Shown here in pieces: positions 50,381-59,707 of a DNA stretch of 64,000 bases. Source of the DNA: Bacillus sp. OV322. Lineage in GTDB: Bacteria > Bacillota > Bacilli > Bacillales > DSM-1321. Numbering within the stretch: the first letter of the stretch is position 1; each line of letters begins with the position of its first letter. The stretch is taken from the NCBI RefSeq assembly GCF_900112495.1, contig NZ_FOMA01000010.1, positions 37,841 to 101,840 on the forward strand. The letters are read 5' to 3'. Below the pieces are notes generated by a model, which saw only the letters and a list, made by a program, of their open reading frames with translations, had not been told where the DNA came from and did not search any database. A program made the translations under genes and the position numbers.

Positions 50381-50406
50381 GAATGCCTTCCGGAAAGAAG
50401 GCATTC
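50381..50406. repeat. Perfect hairpin before ydcC
   Basis: Ten-pair stem GAATGCCTTC/GAAGGCATTC with six-base loop CGGAAA and no T-run. It lies 108 bases before the ydcC start and could be an mRNA 5' stabiliser. Confidence 0.55.
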
Positions 50407-50513
50407 AAAACTGTGAAGACCCAATCATCCTGCCGAGAAAAACGTTGCCTCAATGTCTGGATCCTGCCTTTTCCTCTCCCTTTTTAAGTTCAATAAAAAA
50501 AGGGGTTGAAAAG

Positions 50514-51521
50514 ATGAAGAAAGTGCTTGTGCTTTTCACTGGGCTATTGCTCGTGTTTGCTCTTTCTGGCTGCGGTCAAAAATCGCAGGAAGATGTGGTA
50601 AGTGCCTTGAACGAGAAGCTTACTGACATGAAGGGGTATAAAGCGAATGCAAAAATGACGCTTGAAATGGGAACAGAGCCACAGGTTTACAATGTTGTTA
50701 TCTGGCATAAAGATCCTTCTTTTTACAGAGTGAATCTGAAAAACAACCAAAAGGAACAGAGCCAGATGATTCTGCGCAACAATGAAGGAGTGTATGTCCT
50801 GACTCCTGCTTTGAACAAAAGCTTTAAATTTCAGAGCGAGTGGCCGGAAAACAGCAGCCAGGCATATCTTTACGAGTCATTGGTGAAGGATATTATAGAG
50901 GATAAAAATGCTTCCTTCAAAACGGTAGATAATCATTATATTTTTGAGACGAAAACGCGTTATCAGAATAACAAAATGCTTCCTTATCAGGAAATCACCC
51001 TAAATAAAAAAGACCTTTCTCCGGTACAGGTAAAGGTTATGGATCCGGACCATAAGACCCTGGTCACAGTAAAGTTTTCAAATGTAAAGTTTGGAACCAC
51101 CTTTGATAAAGACGCTTTTGATATGAAGAAAAATATGACAAGCGCCCAATTAGAGGTCCCTGTAATGGGCAATGTCGGGGACGACAGTTTTTCTGTCAAA
51201 TATCCGGCGGATCTATCTGGATCCAGTTTGATAGAAGAAAAGAAAATTGATGCGGAAAATGGGAAGCGGGTTGTTTTAACATACGAAGGCAATAAGAACT
51301 TTACGCTGGTACAGGAGAAAGCAGAAGTGATGGAAACGACCATTGTTCCGACTGATATGAATGGAGAGCCTGTTGATCTGGGCTATACAGTTGGGGCAAT
51401 GTCTGCACACTCACTTGCCTGGACGCATGATGGTGTGGATTATACGCTTGTTTCTGAAGACCTCTCTAAACAAGAAATGGTCACAATTGCAGAATCTGTT
51501 GGCGGGGATTCTGTTAAGTAA
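50514..51521 (+). CDS. ydcC: YdcC-like outer-surface lipoprotein (LolA-fold/sporulation-type)
   Basis: Lipoprotein of 335 residues with signal peptide and lipobox FALSGC (Cys about residue 20). The body resembles LolA/LolB-like beta-sheet carriers (VVSALNEKLTDMKGYKANAKMTLEMG opening) followed by a DUF4367-type C-terminal domain. Its position between acpS and alr matches B. subtilis ydcC, a sporulation-associated lipoprotein of unknown mechanism. I chose the ATG with AAAGGGGTTG ten bases upstream; the open frame extends 45 codons earlier but without a site or a signal peptide. Confidence 0.85.
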   Translation: MKKVLVLFTGLLLVFALSGCGQKSQEDVVSALNEKLTDMKGYKANAKMTLEMGTEPQVYNVVIWHKDPSFYRVNLKNNQKEQSQMILRNNEGVYVLTPALNKSFKFQSEWPENSSQAYLYESLVKDIIEDKNASFKTVDNHYIFETKTRYQNNKMLPYQEITLNKKDLSPVQVKVMDPDHKTLVTVKFSNVKFGTTFDKDAFDMKKNMTSAQLEVPVMGNVGDDSFSVKYPADLSGSSLIEEKKIDAENGKRVVLTYEGNKNFTLVQEKAEVMETTIVPTDMNGEPVDLGYTVGAMSAHSLAWTHDGVDYTLVSEDLSKQEMVTIAESVGGDSVK

Positions 51522-51593
51522 TTTAAAAGCCTATACATGCAAATGATCTAGCCGGAATGCTTCCGTCTGGAACTTCGCATAAACTAATTTCTC

Positions 51594-51655
51594 CCGGCCC
51601 TTGTGCAGCGGAAAGGTATTTTTCTGTTCCCTGCTTTCCAAGAGCCGGTTTTTTT
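51594..51655 (+). terminator. Terminator after ydcC
   Basis: CCGGC/GCCGG outer stem with inner CAGCGGAAAGG...CTGCTTTCC pairing and a seven-T run. The rest of the gap to alr holds a TATAAT (51743) with no clear -35 box. Confidence 0.7.
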
Positions 51656-51876
51656 GATTTAATGCTGCCTCACCGACTCATTTTCTGCATGCCCAATCCG
51701 CTCAAATTGGAGGACCCTTCTTTAAATCCCCAGTAATATTGCTATAATAAAGGAATACTGATTAAATGCCATAAACTTTGGCTGGATGACAGGGTTGTTT
51801 CTGTCAGACACTAACAGCGATTACTATGAAAAAAAGAAAATAAGGGATGCAATATAAAGAAGGAAGGTTTGCAGGT

Positions 51877-53037
51877 TTGGAGACGCTAAAATTCCACAGA
51901 GATACGTGGGCAGAGATTAATTTGGATCATATCTATGACAATGTTGCTTCGATGAAAAAAAGGCTGCCGGAAAATGTGAAAATTTTCGCAGTTGTCAAGG
52001 CTAATGGATATGGACATGGAGATGTGCAAACGGCAAAAACAGCTTTGGGAGCTGGTGCTGATTTTCTGGCAGTAGCTTTTATTGATGAAGCTCTGTCTTT
52101 AAGACAAAAGGGAATTTCCGCTCCCATTCTTGTGCTTGGGGCGGCAAGACCTGAAAGTGCCGGTATTGCGGCCGAGAACCATATTACCTTAACCGTGTTC
52201 CAGGAAAACTGGATAAGGGAAGCCGGCCAGTATATTCCTGACGGCCAGACCCTGAAGCTCCATTTAAAATGTGACAGCGGAATGGGGCGCATTGGCATTA
52301 AAACAAAAGACGAATTGGAAAAAGTAGAAAAGAGTCTGGAGGAAGATCCAAGGTTTTATCTGGAGGGGATTTATACCCATTTCGCCACCGCTGATGAAAT
52401 CAGCAAGTCATATTACCAGAAGCAGCTGAATATATTTAATGAGATGCTGTCTTGGCTGAAAAAGAAGCCTGAACTTATTCATGCCTCAAATAGCGCAGCA
52501 TCCCTTCGCTTCTCTGATTCTGTCTATAATGCAGTGAGGATGGGTATATCCATGTACGGGTTAAGCCCTTCCCCGGAAATGAAGGAGCTATTGCCGTTCC
52601 CGCTGAAGCCCGCTCTCTCTCTTAAAACGAAAGTTGTGCATGTGAAAAAATTGCAAAAGGGAGAAAGTGTCAGCTACGGAGCAACTTATACAGCGAAAGA
52701 AGATGGTGAATGGATCGCTACGCTTCCAATCGGGTATGCAGATGGCTGGATCCGCAGGCTGCAGGGACTGAAGGTGAATGTATCAGGAGAAATGGCGCCA
52801 ATTGTAGGGAGAATCTGCATGGACCAATGCATGGTGAAGCTGTCCAGGCAAGTTCCGCTGGGTACTGAGGTTATATTGATTGGGGAAAGTGAAGGGCTAA
52901 GCATATCTGCAGATGACATTGCAAAACGTCTGGAAACGATTAATTATGAAGTTACATGTATGCTGGGAGCGCGCATTCCGAGGGTTTATATCAGAAATGG
53001 AAAGGCGGCGGAGGTTTCCAATACTCTTTGGAAATGA
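51877..53037 (+). CDS. alr: Alr: alanine racemase
   Basis: PLP enzyme of 386 residues that interconverts L- and D-alanine for cell-wall synthesis. The PLP lysine lies in [13 protein letters not shown] (about residue 41), the catalytic Tyr in VSYGATYTA (about 270), and the mobile loop Cys/Met region in [11 protein letters not shown] chose the TTG start because GGAAGG precedes it by eight bases and [15 protein letters not shown] matches the family N-terminus; an ATG ten codons earlier is spaced wrongly. The gene links functionally to ddl and murF in the window and precedes the ndoAI-ndoA toxin-antitoxin pair. Confidence 0.94.
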   Translation: METLKFHRDTWAEINLDHIYDNVASMKKRLPENVKIFAVVKANGYGHGDVQTAKTALGAGADFLAVAFIDEALSLRQKGISAPILVLGAARPESAGIAAENHITLTVFQENWIREAGQYIPDGQTLKLHLKCDSGMGRIGIKTKDELEKVEKSLEEDPRFYLEGIYTHFATADEISKSYYQKQLNIFNEMLSWLKKKPELIHASNSAASLRFSDSVYNAVRMGISMYGLSPSPEMKELLPFPLKPALSLKTKVVHVKKLQKGESVSYGATYTAKEDGEWIATLPIGYADGWIRRLQGLKVNVSGEMAPIVGRICMDQCMVKLSRQVPLGTEVILIGESEGLSISADDIAKRLETINYEVTCMLGARIPRVYIRNGKAAEVSNTLWK

Positions 53038-53265
53038 CTTGGGTCTTCGGTGAGGTTTCCTTAAAAAAAAGAAACAAGTTATATCACATCTTGTATGATT
53101 TGATTTTTATATTATGAAATTGTTTTAATATGAATAGAACACGTCCTTTTTTGCTGATAATAGTACAGAGTTTGGAATATACTCTTTGCAGAAGGCTGTT
53201 TTAATGGTAATATGAAAAAGGATATATATATTAAAGGTGTGTAGTGATGGTGGAGGTGTATGTTT

Positions 53266-53547
53266 GTGTCTGAATCCAGCGCAACAAGAGAAATTTTAAT
53301 TCGATTACCTCAAAATTTTTTATCCGAATTAGATGGGTATGTTAGTGAAGAAAATGTGAATCGCAGCGAATTTATTTATCGTGCGACAAAAATGTATCTT
53401 CGCGAACGAAAAAAGAGAGAATTTCGCGAATCAATGAAACGTGGCTATATTGAAATGGCAGCCATTAATTTGACAATTGCTTCTGAAGCATTCCTGGCAG
53501 AATATGAGGCTGGACATTGCGTTGAACGATTAGCTAGCGGAGGCTGA
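53266..53547 (+). CDS. ndoAI: EndoAI/MazE-type antitoxin (ribbon-helix-helix)
   Basis: Antitoxin of 93 residues that neutralises the EndoA RNase and represses its operon. The N-terminal RHH domain reads [19 protein letters not shown] and [17 protein letters not shown]; the C-terminal [13 protein letters not shown] segment resembles the toxin-binding tail of B. subtilis EndoAI. The GTG start has GGAGG nine bases upstream, whereas the ATG two codons earlier would leave only three. It ends four bases before the toxin start, indicating a coupled operon. Confidence 0.92.
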   Translation: MSESSATREILIRLPQNFLSELDGYVSEENVNRSEFIYRATKMYLRERKKREFRESMKRGYIEMAAINLTIASEAFLAEYEAGHCVERLASGG

Positions 53548-53551
53548 GCCG

Positions 53552-53905
53552 TTGATTGTTGTTAAGCGTGGTGACGTATACTTCGCAGACCTTTCTCCGG
53601 TCGTGGGCTCTGAACAAGGCGGAACACGCCCGGTATTGATTCTGCAGAATGATATCGGTAATCGCTTTAGTCCCACTGTAATCGTGGCAGCAATTACAGC
53701 GCAGATCCAAAAGGCCAAACTGCCTACACATGTTGAAATCAATGCAAAGAAATATGGCTTTGAACGTGATTCTGTTATTCTTTTAGAACAAATCCGAACC
53801 ATTGATAAGCAGCGCCTGACAGATAAAATTACGCATCTGGATGAACCGATGATGCAGAAAGTCAATGATGCACTGCAGATCAGCCTGGGTCTGGTTGATT
53901 TTTAA
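53552..53905 (+). CDS. ndoA: EndoA/MazF-type endoribonuclease toxin
   Basis: mRNA interferase of 117 residues. The sequence [34 protein letters not shown] carries the PemK/MazF catalytic Arg region, followed by [22 protein letters not shown] with the catalytic Thr area. It is nearly identical in plan to B. subtilis EndoA, which cuts at UACAU. The TTG start has GGAGG nine bases upstream. A terminator follows about 90 bases later, separating it from the sigB operon. Confidence 0.95.
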   Translation: MIVVKRGDVYFADLSPVVGSEQGGTRPVLILQNDIGNRFSPTVIVAAITAQIQKAKLPTHVEINAKKYGFERDSVILLEQIRTIDKQRLTDKITHLDEPMMQKVNDALQISLGLVDF

Positions 53906-53996
53906 AAGAAAGTCTGGGAAAGTCTGGATATGAACAAAATGATCCTTTAGGCCTTTATTATATTTTTATCATGGTCCGTTAATGCGGGCGAAAAAA

Positions 53997-54023
53997 CGGT
54001 TCCAGAATACTGGAGCCGTTTTT
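53997..54023 (+). terminator. Terminator after ndoA
   Basis: Nine-pair stem CGGTTCCAG/CTGGAGCCG (one T-G pair), loop AATA, then TTTTT. Confidence 0.85.
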
Positions 54024-54188
54024 GCAATTTTGATGGTCTCCGCCAAGGGCGCTCAAGATTGTATCTGCAGATGAAGAAGTTTTTCCTTGTATCCAAAGGA
54101 CAGGCCTTCTTGCTTTATGGTGTTCCGATACCGTCCTTTTCCTATTTTTTCTCTTGTTCCGCATTTTTTGCAGGGAATACACTATCAT

Positions 54189-54218
54189 TTGACGAATGAA
54201 AGGACAACGCTATATAGT
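54189..54218 (+). promoter_or_regulatory. Sigma-A-type promoter of the rsbR-sigB operon
   Basis: TTGACG and TATAGT with an 18-base spacer, about 190 bases before rsbR. It would give the constitutive transcript of the whole operon. Confidence 0.65.
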
Positions 54219-54408
54219 GAAAATATAGGAAAGAAGATTATTTGAAAATCAAAGAGGTTATTTTCTGAGAAATGACCCTGTAAATAAAAGAAGGATTCAA
54301 AGATTTGCAGTCATTCACAACTTTGCCTTATAAATTCTTGCCGTTTTAGCAGGGGGCATGCCGGAGTTATATGGGTTTTTGGCGATTGTGATAGAATGGG
54401 AGGAAAAT

Positions 54409-55242
54409 ATGAATCAGCTGGTTTACGATTTTATTACGAAAAATCACGATCATATCCTGTCTGAATGGATGGAAATGATGAAGCAGAATGCAGACGGCAG
54501 GCTGCTGAAAATTGTTTCTGATAACATGTTCAGCCAGACAAGCAGTGAATTTATAGATGTGATTATTACCAATACAGAAAATAACAACGAAGAATTTTCA
54601 GCAAAGCTGAATGACTTTGCAGAAAAGGTGGTCCGCCTGGGGTGGCCTTTGACATTCGTGAATGATGGATTGCATAAATTCACCAGAATCGTGCTTACTG
54701 GCCTCCTAAATCAGGGGCAAGTGGCCCCTGAGGACATATCATCCGTCATTAAGGAACTTGACGAGTGGTCAGCCCCTTTAAATAATGAGATAGTCGATAT
54801 GTATACACAGACATGGGAAAGAACGGTCTCTCTCCAGAGAATTGCGCTTCAGGAGCTTTCTGCACCGCTGATTCCTGTACTGGAAGGAATTACTGTCATG
54901 CCGCTTATCGGCACCATAGATACGGAAAGAGCGAGACAGATTATGGAGAACCTGCTTGTTGGGGCAGTTAAGCATCGTTCCGAAGTTGTCTTGATTGATA
55001 TCACGGGTGTCCCTGTAGTGGATACCATGGTAGCACATCATATCATTCAGGCTGCCGAAGCTGTCAGGCTGGTAGGAGCTAAGTGCATGCTCTGCGGCAT
55101 CCGGCCTGAAATTGCCCAGACCATTGTCAACCTGGGCATTAACCTAAATGAAGTGGTAACTAAAAACACCCTGAAAAAAGGGATTGAAGCTGCACTGGAA
55201 CTTACAAGCCGTAAGATTGTGGATGTGGAGGAAGAATCATGA
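54409..55242 (+). CDS. rsbR: RsbR: stressosome co-antagonist (RsbRA-like)
   Basis: Stressosome scaffold and sensor of 277 residues. A non-heme globin-like N-terminal domain (about 1-130) is followed by a linker helix and a STAS domain (about 150-265). The phosphorylated Thr of STAS is seen in [16 protein letters not shown]. The ATG is preceded by GGGAGGAAAAT, whereas the longer frame starting 17 codons earlier lacks a site. It is the first gene of an eight-gene operon in the B. subtilis order, and its stop overlaps rsbS. Confidence 0.95.
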   Translation: MNQLVYDFITKNHDHILSEWMEMMKQNADGRLLKIVSDNMFSQTSSEFIDVIITNTENNNEEFSAKLNDFAEKVVRLGWPLTFVNDGLHKFTRIVLTGLLNQGQVAPEDISSVIKELDEWSAPLNNEIVDMYTQTWERTVSLQRIALQELSAPLIPVLEGITVMPLIGTIDTERARQIMENLLVGAVKHRSEVVLIDITGVPVVDTMVAHHIIQAAEAVRLVGAKCMLCGIRPEIAQTIVNLGINLNEVVTKNTLKKGIEAALELTSRKIVDVEEES

Positions 55243-55595
55243 GGATTCCAATATTAAAATTGTATGATTGCCTTTTGGTCTCTATTCAATGGGAGCTGGA
55301 TGACGCGACTGCGCTGCAATTCCAGGAGGATTTGCTTCATAAAATCCATGAAACAAGCGCAAATGGTGTTGTTATTGATATTACCTCCATTGATTTCATT
55401 GATTCTTTTATTGCCAAGGTTTTAGGCGATGTTTTCAGCATGTCTAAGCTGATGGGTGCAAAAGTTGTAATTACCGGGATCCAGCCGGCTGTTGCGATTA
55501 CTTTAATTGAACTAGGCATTACTCTAGATGATGTCCTTACAGCTCTAGATTTAGAGAAAGGCCTGGAGAAATTACAACAGGAACTGGGGGATTAA
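55239..55595 (+). CDS. rsbS: RsbS: stressosome antagonist
   Basis: Single STAS domain of 118 residues. The phospho-site region [21 protein letters not shown] contains the conserved Ser (DS). With RsbR it forms the stressosome that traps RsbT until stress releases it. Its ATG overlaps the rsbR stop (ATGA), which implies coupled translation and fixed stoichiometry. Confidence 0.95.
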   Translation: MRIPILKLYDCLLVSIQWELDDATALQFQEDLLHKIHETSANGVVIDITSIDFIDSFIAKVLGDVFSMSKLMGAKVVITGIQPAVAITLIELGITLDDVLTALDLEKGLEKLQQELGD

Positions 55596-55599
55596 ATGT

Positions 55600-56001
55600 A
55601 TGGAGTTCCAATCCTGCGTGAAAATTATCAATGAATGGGACATCGTAGCGGCTCGCCAGCTTGGGCGAAATGTTGCCAAAGAGCTGGGATTTGGTACGGT
55701 TGACCAGGCTAGAATCACTACAGCAATAAGTGAACTCGCCAGGAACATATATTTATATGCCGGACAAGGCAGTGTCTGTATAGAAAAGATTTTTGACAGC
55801 GGGAAATCAGGCCTCAAAATCATCGCAGCGGATGAAGGACCTGGAATACAGGACATTCGAAAGGTGATGGAGGATGGGTTTACGACCTCCGGGGGACTTG
55901 GAGCAGGCCTTCCGGGTGTTAAACGCCTGATGGATGAGTTTGACATCGATTCCGTTCCCGGAAAGGGCACGGAAATCCGTGCAACCAAATGGCTCCGCTA
56001 A
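55600..56001 (+). CDS. rsbT: RsbT: switch kinase
   Basis: GHKL-type serine/threonine kinase of 133 residues. ATP-binding motifs are ITTAISELARNIYLYAG (N-box) and IIAADEGPGIQD/GLGAGLPGVKRLMDEF (G boxes). It phosphorylates RsbR and RsbS and, when freed, activates the RsbU phosphatase. It starts four bases after rsbS with TGGGGG nearby, in the canonical operon position. Confidence 0.95.
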   Translation: MEFQSCVKIINEWDIVAARQLGRNVAKELGFGTVDQARITTAISELARNIYLYAGQGSVCIEKIFDSGKSGLKIIAADEGPGIQDIRKVMEDGFTTSGGLGAGLPGVKRLMDEFDIDSVPGKGTEIRATKWLR

Positions 56002-56013
56002 GGGGGGGGAACT

Positions 56014-57024
56014 ATGAACTTTAGAGAGAACATGGAAGAAAAGTACCGTGAAGCTCTCTCTACCTATTTGCAAGACCAGACGGAACAAGCGTTGTATCAA
56101 GGGCAGAAGATCAGCAGAAAAACAATTGAATCTAAGATATCCCCAGAAGAAATCATCAGTCTGCACAAAAGCATTCTTCTGGAAATTTGTCCTGATACAC
56201 CCGAAAAGGTCCTTAACTCAATGGATTTCTTGCTTGAGGTTATGATGGGATATGGAATTGCATACAGAGAGCATCAGAGTTTGCGGCATCAGCAGCAGGA
56301 ATTGAAATCAGAGATTGAAATTGCGGCCAATGTCCAGCATACATTGCTTGAAACAAGCATACCGGTTGTTGACGGACTCGAAATTGGCGCAATCAGCGTT
56401 CCTGCGAGGCAGATGAGCGGTGATTACTATCATTTTGTCCAGGATGAAAATGAGTGCATTGGTGTTGCGATTGCCGATGTAATCGGAAAAGGCATACCCG
56501 CTGCACTTTGCATGTCCATGATCAAATATGCAATGGATAGCCTTCCTGAGCACCGGCATGCTCCGAGCAGCGTGCTGGAAAGCCTGAACCGGGTAGTGGA
56601 GCACAACGTAGACCCCAGCATGTTTATCACGATGTTTTATGGGCTATACAATCCCAGGAAGCATGTATTTTCTTATGCTGCCGCAGGGCATGAACCGGGA
56701 TTTTATTATAATGCCGAAACGAAAGAATTCTCGGATCTCACTGCAAAAGGACTCCTTTTGGGCGTGGAGAAGAAAACAAGCTACCGCCAATATGAGAAAA
56801 ATGTCGAGCCTGGCGATTTGATTGTGCTGCTGTCAGATGGCGTAACAGAGTGCCGCACGAGCGAGGGGTTCATTGAAAGAGAAACCCTTGTTGAATATAT
56901 ACAAAAAAATATACATTTAAAAGCACAGGATATAGTAAATAATATATACAGACAGCTAGAACGAATGCAGAATTTCCAGCTGCGTGACGATTTCACTCTA
57001 ATTGTAATGAAAAGAGAGGTTTAA
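56014..57024 (+). CDS. rsbU: RsbU: PP2C phosphatase of RsbV
   Basis: Phosphatase of 336 residues. The N-terminal helical RsbT-binding domain (about 1-85) is followed by a coiled linker and the SpoIIE/PP2C domain (about 120-335) with QMSGDYYHF, ADVIGKGIPAALCMS and VLLSDGVTECR metal-binding motifs. It dephosphorylates RsbV to free sigma-B. AGGGGGGGGAA precedes the ATG. The last codons overlap the sigma-B promoter for rsbV. A second phosphatase of the same output class, RsbY-like, is encoded at 20218. Confidence 0.95.
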   Translation: MNFRENMEEKYREALSTYLQDQTEQALYQGQKISRKTIESKISPEEIISLHKSILLEICPDTPEKVLNSMDFLLEVMMGYGIAYREHQSLRHQQQELKSEIEIAANVQHTLLETSIPVVDGLEIGAISVPARQMSGDYYHFVQDENECIGVAIADVIGKGIPAALCMSMIKYAMDSLPEHRHAPSSVLESLNRVVEHNVDPSMFITMFYGLYNPRKHVFSYAAAGHEPGFYYNAETKEFSDLTAKGLLLGVEKKTSYRQYEKNVEPGDLIVLLSDGVTECRTSEGFIERETLVEYIQKNIHLKAQDIVNNIYRQLERMQNFQLRDDFTLIVMKREV

Positions 57025-57043
57025 CTCTCCTGAAACAGGGTAT
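57019..57043 (+). promoter_or_regulatory. Sigma-B promoter before rsbV
   Basis: GTTTAA-N13-GGGTAT is a perfect sigma-B consensus overlapping the rsbU stop codon, 53 bases before rsbV. It provides positive feedback on rsbVW-sigB-rsbX, as in B. subtilis. Confidence 0.92.
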
Positions 57044-57095
57044 TTATATATTGCGATAGCATGTAATTAAGGATTGAAGAGGTGGGTTAAATTAG

Positions 57096-57428
57096 ATGAA
57101 TATAAATATTGACGTTCAAGACAACAATTCGCAGGTTGAAGTGCAAGTTAAAGGCGAAATTGATGCTTATACTGCTCCAAAGCTTAGAGAATCCTTATTT
57201 CCTCTTTCTGAGCAGAATCAAATATCATTGGTAATAGATCTTAGCGAAGTATCCTATATGGATAGTACAGGGCTTGGGGTATTTGTAGGATTATTTAAAA
57301 GCGTAAAAGCCCACGACGGAAAATTCAGGCTTATTGGTTTATCTGAACGTTTGCGCCGTCTTTTCGACATAACAGGCCTTGCAGACATTATTGATATAAA
57401 AAGTAGTGCAGAGGGTGGGTTAGAATGA
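57096..57428 (+). CDS. rsbV: RsbV: anti-anti-sigma factor
   Basis: STAS-domain protein of 110 residues. The phosphorylated Ser lies in VSYMDSTGLGVFVGLFK (about residue 57). Unphosphorylated RsbV binds RsbW and frees sigma-B. It is the shared target of RsbU and, by inference, of the RsbY-like phosphatase. GAGGTGGG precedes the ATG. Its stop overlaps rsbW. Confidence 0.95.
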   Translation: MNINIDVQDNNSQVEVQVKGEIDAYTAPKLRESLFPLSEQNQISLVIDLSEVSYMDSTGLGVFVGLFKSVKAHDGKFRLIGLSERLRRLFDITGLADIIDIKSSAEGGLE

Positions 57429-57898
57429 GTCAGACATACGAATACATCGAAATGAAGATACCTGCAAAACCGGATTTCATTGGAGTCATTCGTTTGACAC
57501 TTTCTGGAATTGCCAGCCGGATGGGATTCTCCTATGACGAAATTGAAGATTTGAAAATAGCCACCAGTGAGGCATGTACCAACGCTGTGCAGCATGCATA
57601 TAAGGAAATGGATAAAGGTGAAGTAATTATTGGGTTTGGCCTTTATGAAGACCGCCTTGAAGTGATGGTTTCCGATAATGGAAAAAGCTGCAATTTCGAT
57701 GAAGTGCGCCAAGGCATCGGACCATATGAAAAAGGAAATAACGTAGAATTCCTGAGAGAAGGAGGCCTTGGTCTTTATCTCATTGAAACCCTGATGGACG
57801 AGGTGAAAATTCACCAGCATGAAGGGGTTACAGTCTTTATGACTAAGTTTCTAGAAGGAGAGCAGGTGGAGATGGATGCAAAAACACTCTCAACCTAA
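57425..57898 (+). CDS. rsbW: RsbW: anti-sigma-B factor and RsbV kinase
   Basis: GHKL kinase of 157 residues that binds sigma-B and phosphorylates RsbV. The N-box LKIATSEACTNAVQHAYK and the G-boxes VSDNGKSCN and GGLGLYLIETLMDEV are intact. It overlaps rsbV by four bases and sigB by 23, the tight packing found in the B. subtilis operon. Confidence 0.95.
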   Translation: MSQTYEYIEMKIPAKPDFIGVIRLTLSGIASRMGFSYDEIEDLKIATSEACTNAVQHAYKEMDKGEVIIGFGLYEDRLEVMVSDNGKSCNFDEVRQGIGPYEKGNNVEFLREGGLGLYLIETLMDEVKIHQHEGVTVFMTKFLEGEQVEMDAKTLST

Positions 57899-58667
57899 TC
57901 CGGCGGTAAAGGAAAAAGTAAATGAATGGATCAGAGCTTATCAGCTTAACCAGGATGATGAGGCCCAGAATCAGCTGGTGCTGCATTATCAAGGCCTGGT
58001 TGAAACCATTGCACGAAAGTATTCCAAGGGAAAGTCTTTTCAGGAAGATATTTCTCAGGTAGGGATGATTGGGCTGCTTGGTGCAATCCGGAGGTATGAT
58101 GAGTCATTTGGCAAAAGCTTTGAGGCATTTGCGGTTCCTACAATTATTGGTGAAATTAAAAGATTTCTGCGGGACAAAACCTGGAGTGTCCACGTTCCAA
58201 GAAGAATTAAAGAGCTTGGTCCAAAGATAAGGGTCACTGTTGAAGAACTGACTACAGAGCTTCATCGTTCCCCAAAAATCGAAGAAATTGCCCGTCATCT
58301 GGATGTCCCTGAAGAAGAGATACTGGAAGCGATGGAAATGGGCAAGAGCTATCAGGCATTGTCTGTGGATCATTCGATTGAGGCAGACTCTGACGGCGGA
58401 ACTGTTACCCTTCTTGATATCTTTGGAAATGTGGATGAAGGATTTGAAAAAGTCAATCAGCGTATGGTGCTTGAAAAGGTACTGCATGTGCTTAGTGAAA
58501 GAGAAAAGAAAATCATCCAGTACACCTATTTGGAGAATTTAAGCCAAAAAGAAGCTGGAGAAAAACTTGGAATTTCTCAAATGCATGTTTCCCGTCTGCA
58601 GAGAAGAGCCATTAAGAAACTGCAGGAAGCTATAAATGCGGAAAGCAACACGGAGTTTGTCCAATGA
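57876..58667 (+). CDS. sigB: SigB: general stress sigma factor
   Basis: RNA polymerase sigma factor of 263 residues (B. subtilis 262). Region 2 contains YSKGKSFQEDISQVGMIGLLGAIRRYD and FEAFAVPTIIGEIKRFLRDKTWSVHVPRR; region 3 RIKELGPKIR; region 4 the HTH SQKEAGEKLGISQMHVSRLQRRAIKKL. AGGTGGAG lies six bases before the ATG, inside rsbW. Predicted direct targets here are its own operon and csbD. Confidence 0.96.
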   Translation: MQKHSQPNPAVKEKVNEWIRAYQLNQDDEAQNQLVLHYQGLVETIARKYSKGKSFQEDISQVGMIGLLGAIRRYDESFGKSFEAFAVPTIIGEIKRFLRDKTWSVHVPRRIKELGPKIRVTVEELTTELHRSPKIEEIARHLDVPEEEILEAMEMGKSYQALSVDHSIEADSDGGTVTLLDIFGNVDEGFEKVNQRMVLEKVLHVLSEREKKIIQYTYLENLSQKEAGEKLGISQMHVSRLQRRAIKKLQEAINAESNTEFVQ

Positions 58668-59272
58668 TTAAAGAAGTGCTGCGCGAAACGGAAATCGAAG
58701 TGCTCGCCTCTCAGTCCTCTAAGGATGATATGCCATATTGCGGAGATGATTATTTTATCTGCCAAACAAAGGAGTACTTCCTTTGTGTTCTGGCAGATGG
58801 CTTAGGCAGCGGCAAGTTTGCATATGAGTCTTCCCATGCAGTTATTGAAGAAGTAAAGAAGAACCACAGCAAAGGGGTAGAAACCCTAATGGCGAATTGC
58901 AACAGTTCCCTGGTAAACAAAAGGGGAGCTGTCGTTTCCATTCTGAAGATTTATTATGATACGAAAGAATTTGTTTATAGCTCTGTTGGCAATATTCGTT
59001 TCTTTCTATATAATCCTCAGTCAGACAAACTTGTTTATCCTCTTCCTGTTACAGGTTACTTATCAGGAAGAAAACAAAAGTATCATACACAAAGATATAA
59101 ATATGAGCCACATGCCAAATTTCTTCTTCATTCCGATGGTTTGCAGATTCAAGGAGCTAAAACCATTTTGAAGAAGCATTATTCTCTTGAACAAAACGCA
59201 CATCATATTCTGCAGAATAATACAATGGAATCTGATGATACTACATTTATCCTGGGAAGCTTACTTTCATGA
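58664..59272 (+). CDS. rsbX: RsbX: feedback phosphatase of the stressosome
   Basis: PP2C-like phosphatase of 202 residues that dephosphorylates RsbS and RsbR to reset the stressosome. The metal-binding motifs are VLADGLGSGKFAYESS (about residue 42) and HSDGLQIQGAK (about 158). It overlaps sigB by four bases and closes the operon. Its last codons form one arm of the operon terminator. Presence of RsbX shows the full stressosome cycle is retained despite the additional RsbKMY-like module. Confidence 0.93.
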   Translation: MIKEVLRETEIEVLASQSSKDDMPYCGDDYFICQTKEYFLCVLADGLGSGKFAYESSHAVIEEVKKNHSKGVETLMANCNSSLVNKRGAVVSILKIYYDTKEFVYSSVGNIRFFLYNPQSDKLVYPLPVTGYLSGRKQKYHTQRYKYEPHAKFLLHSDGLQIQGAKTILKKHYSLEQNAHHILQNNTMESDDTTFILGSLLS

Positions 59273-59302
59273 TTTTAGTGAAGGGTAAGCTTTTTGTTTT
59301 TT
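59257..59302 (+). terminator. Terminator of the sigB operon
   Basis: AAGCTTACTTTCA pairs with TGAAGGGTAAGCTT, followed by TTTGTTTTTTTT. The 5' arm lies within the rsbX stop region. Confidence 0.85.
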
Positions 59303-59707
59303 TTATTTGGCGGTTTTCGTAAACTAGTGTTATGGAACGGGTTGATTTCCGGTGTAGGATGCTCCCTCCAGATAATCTAAGCAGAAGTCTCGCTCCATTC
59401 AACCTCACTTAAATAGGAAATTGCATTTTACAGAACTAAAAAAACGAAATTTTTTTTAAAAAAACCCTTTTATTTTTGCTCTTTTAAAGATTGATATAGA
59501 TTTCGGCACAATAGTGTTTGGGATGTTAATCACCATACGAGAGCAGCGAGTCTTCCTGTTGAAAAACCATATTGATTGATGCCATACATATTAGCAACAT
59601 AGATTTACATTTGATATGCTGTAAGTGAAACTTCAGTATGCAGGGCCAAACATGCCTGTTCATGCGGATAAAGAAGAAAAGATAAACGATGCTTGGAGGA
59701 AATGCTC
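59303..59707. other. Intergenic region before tex
   Basis: About 400 bases of AT-rich sequence. A long A/T tract at 59441-59480 and several TATA-like words occur, but no promoter stands out and no gene is seen. Confidence 0.5.

Larger units (their letters stand above)
53906..54408. other. Intergenic region between ndoA and rsbR
   Basis: Contains the ndoA terminator (53997-54023) and a sigma-A-type promoter for the rsbR operon (54189-54218). The remaining bases show no gene or recognised RNA. Confidence 0.6.
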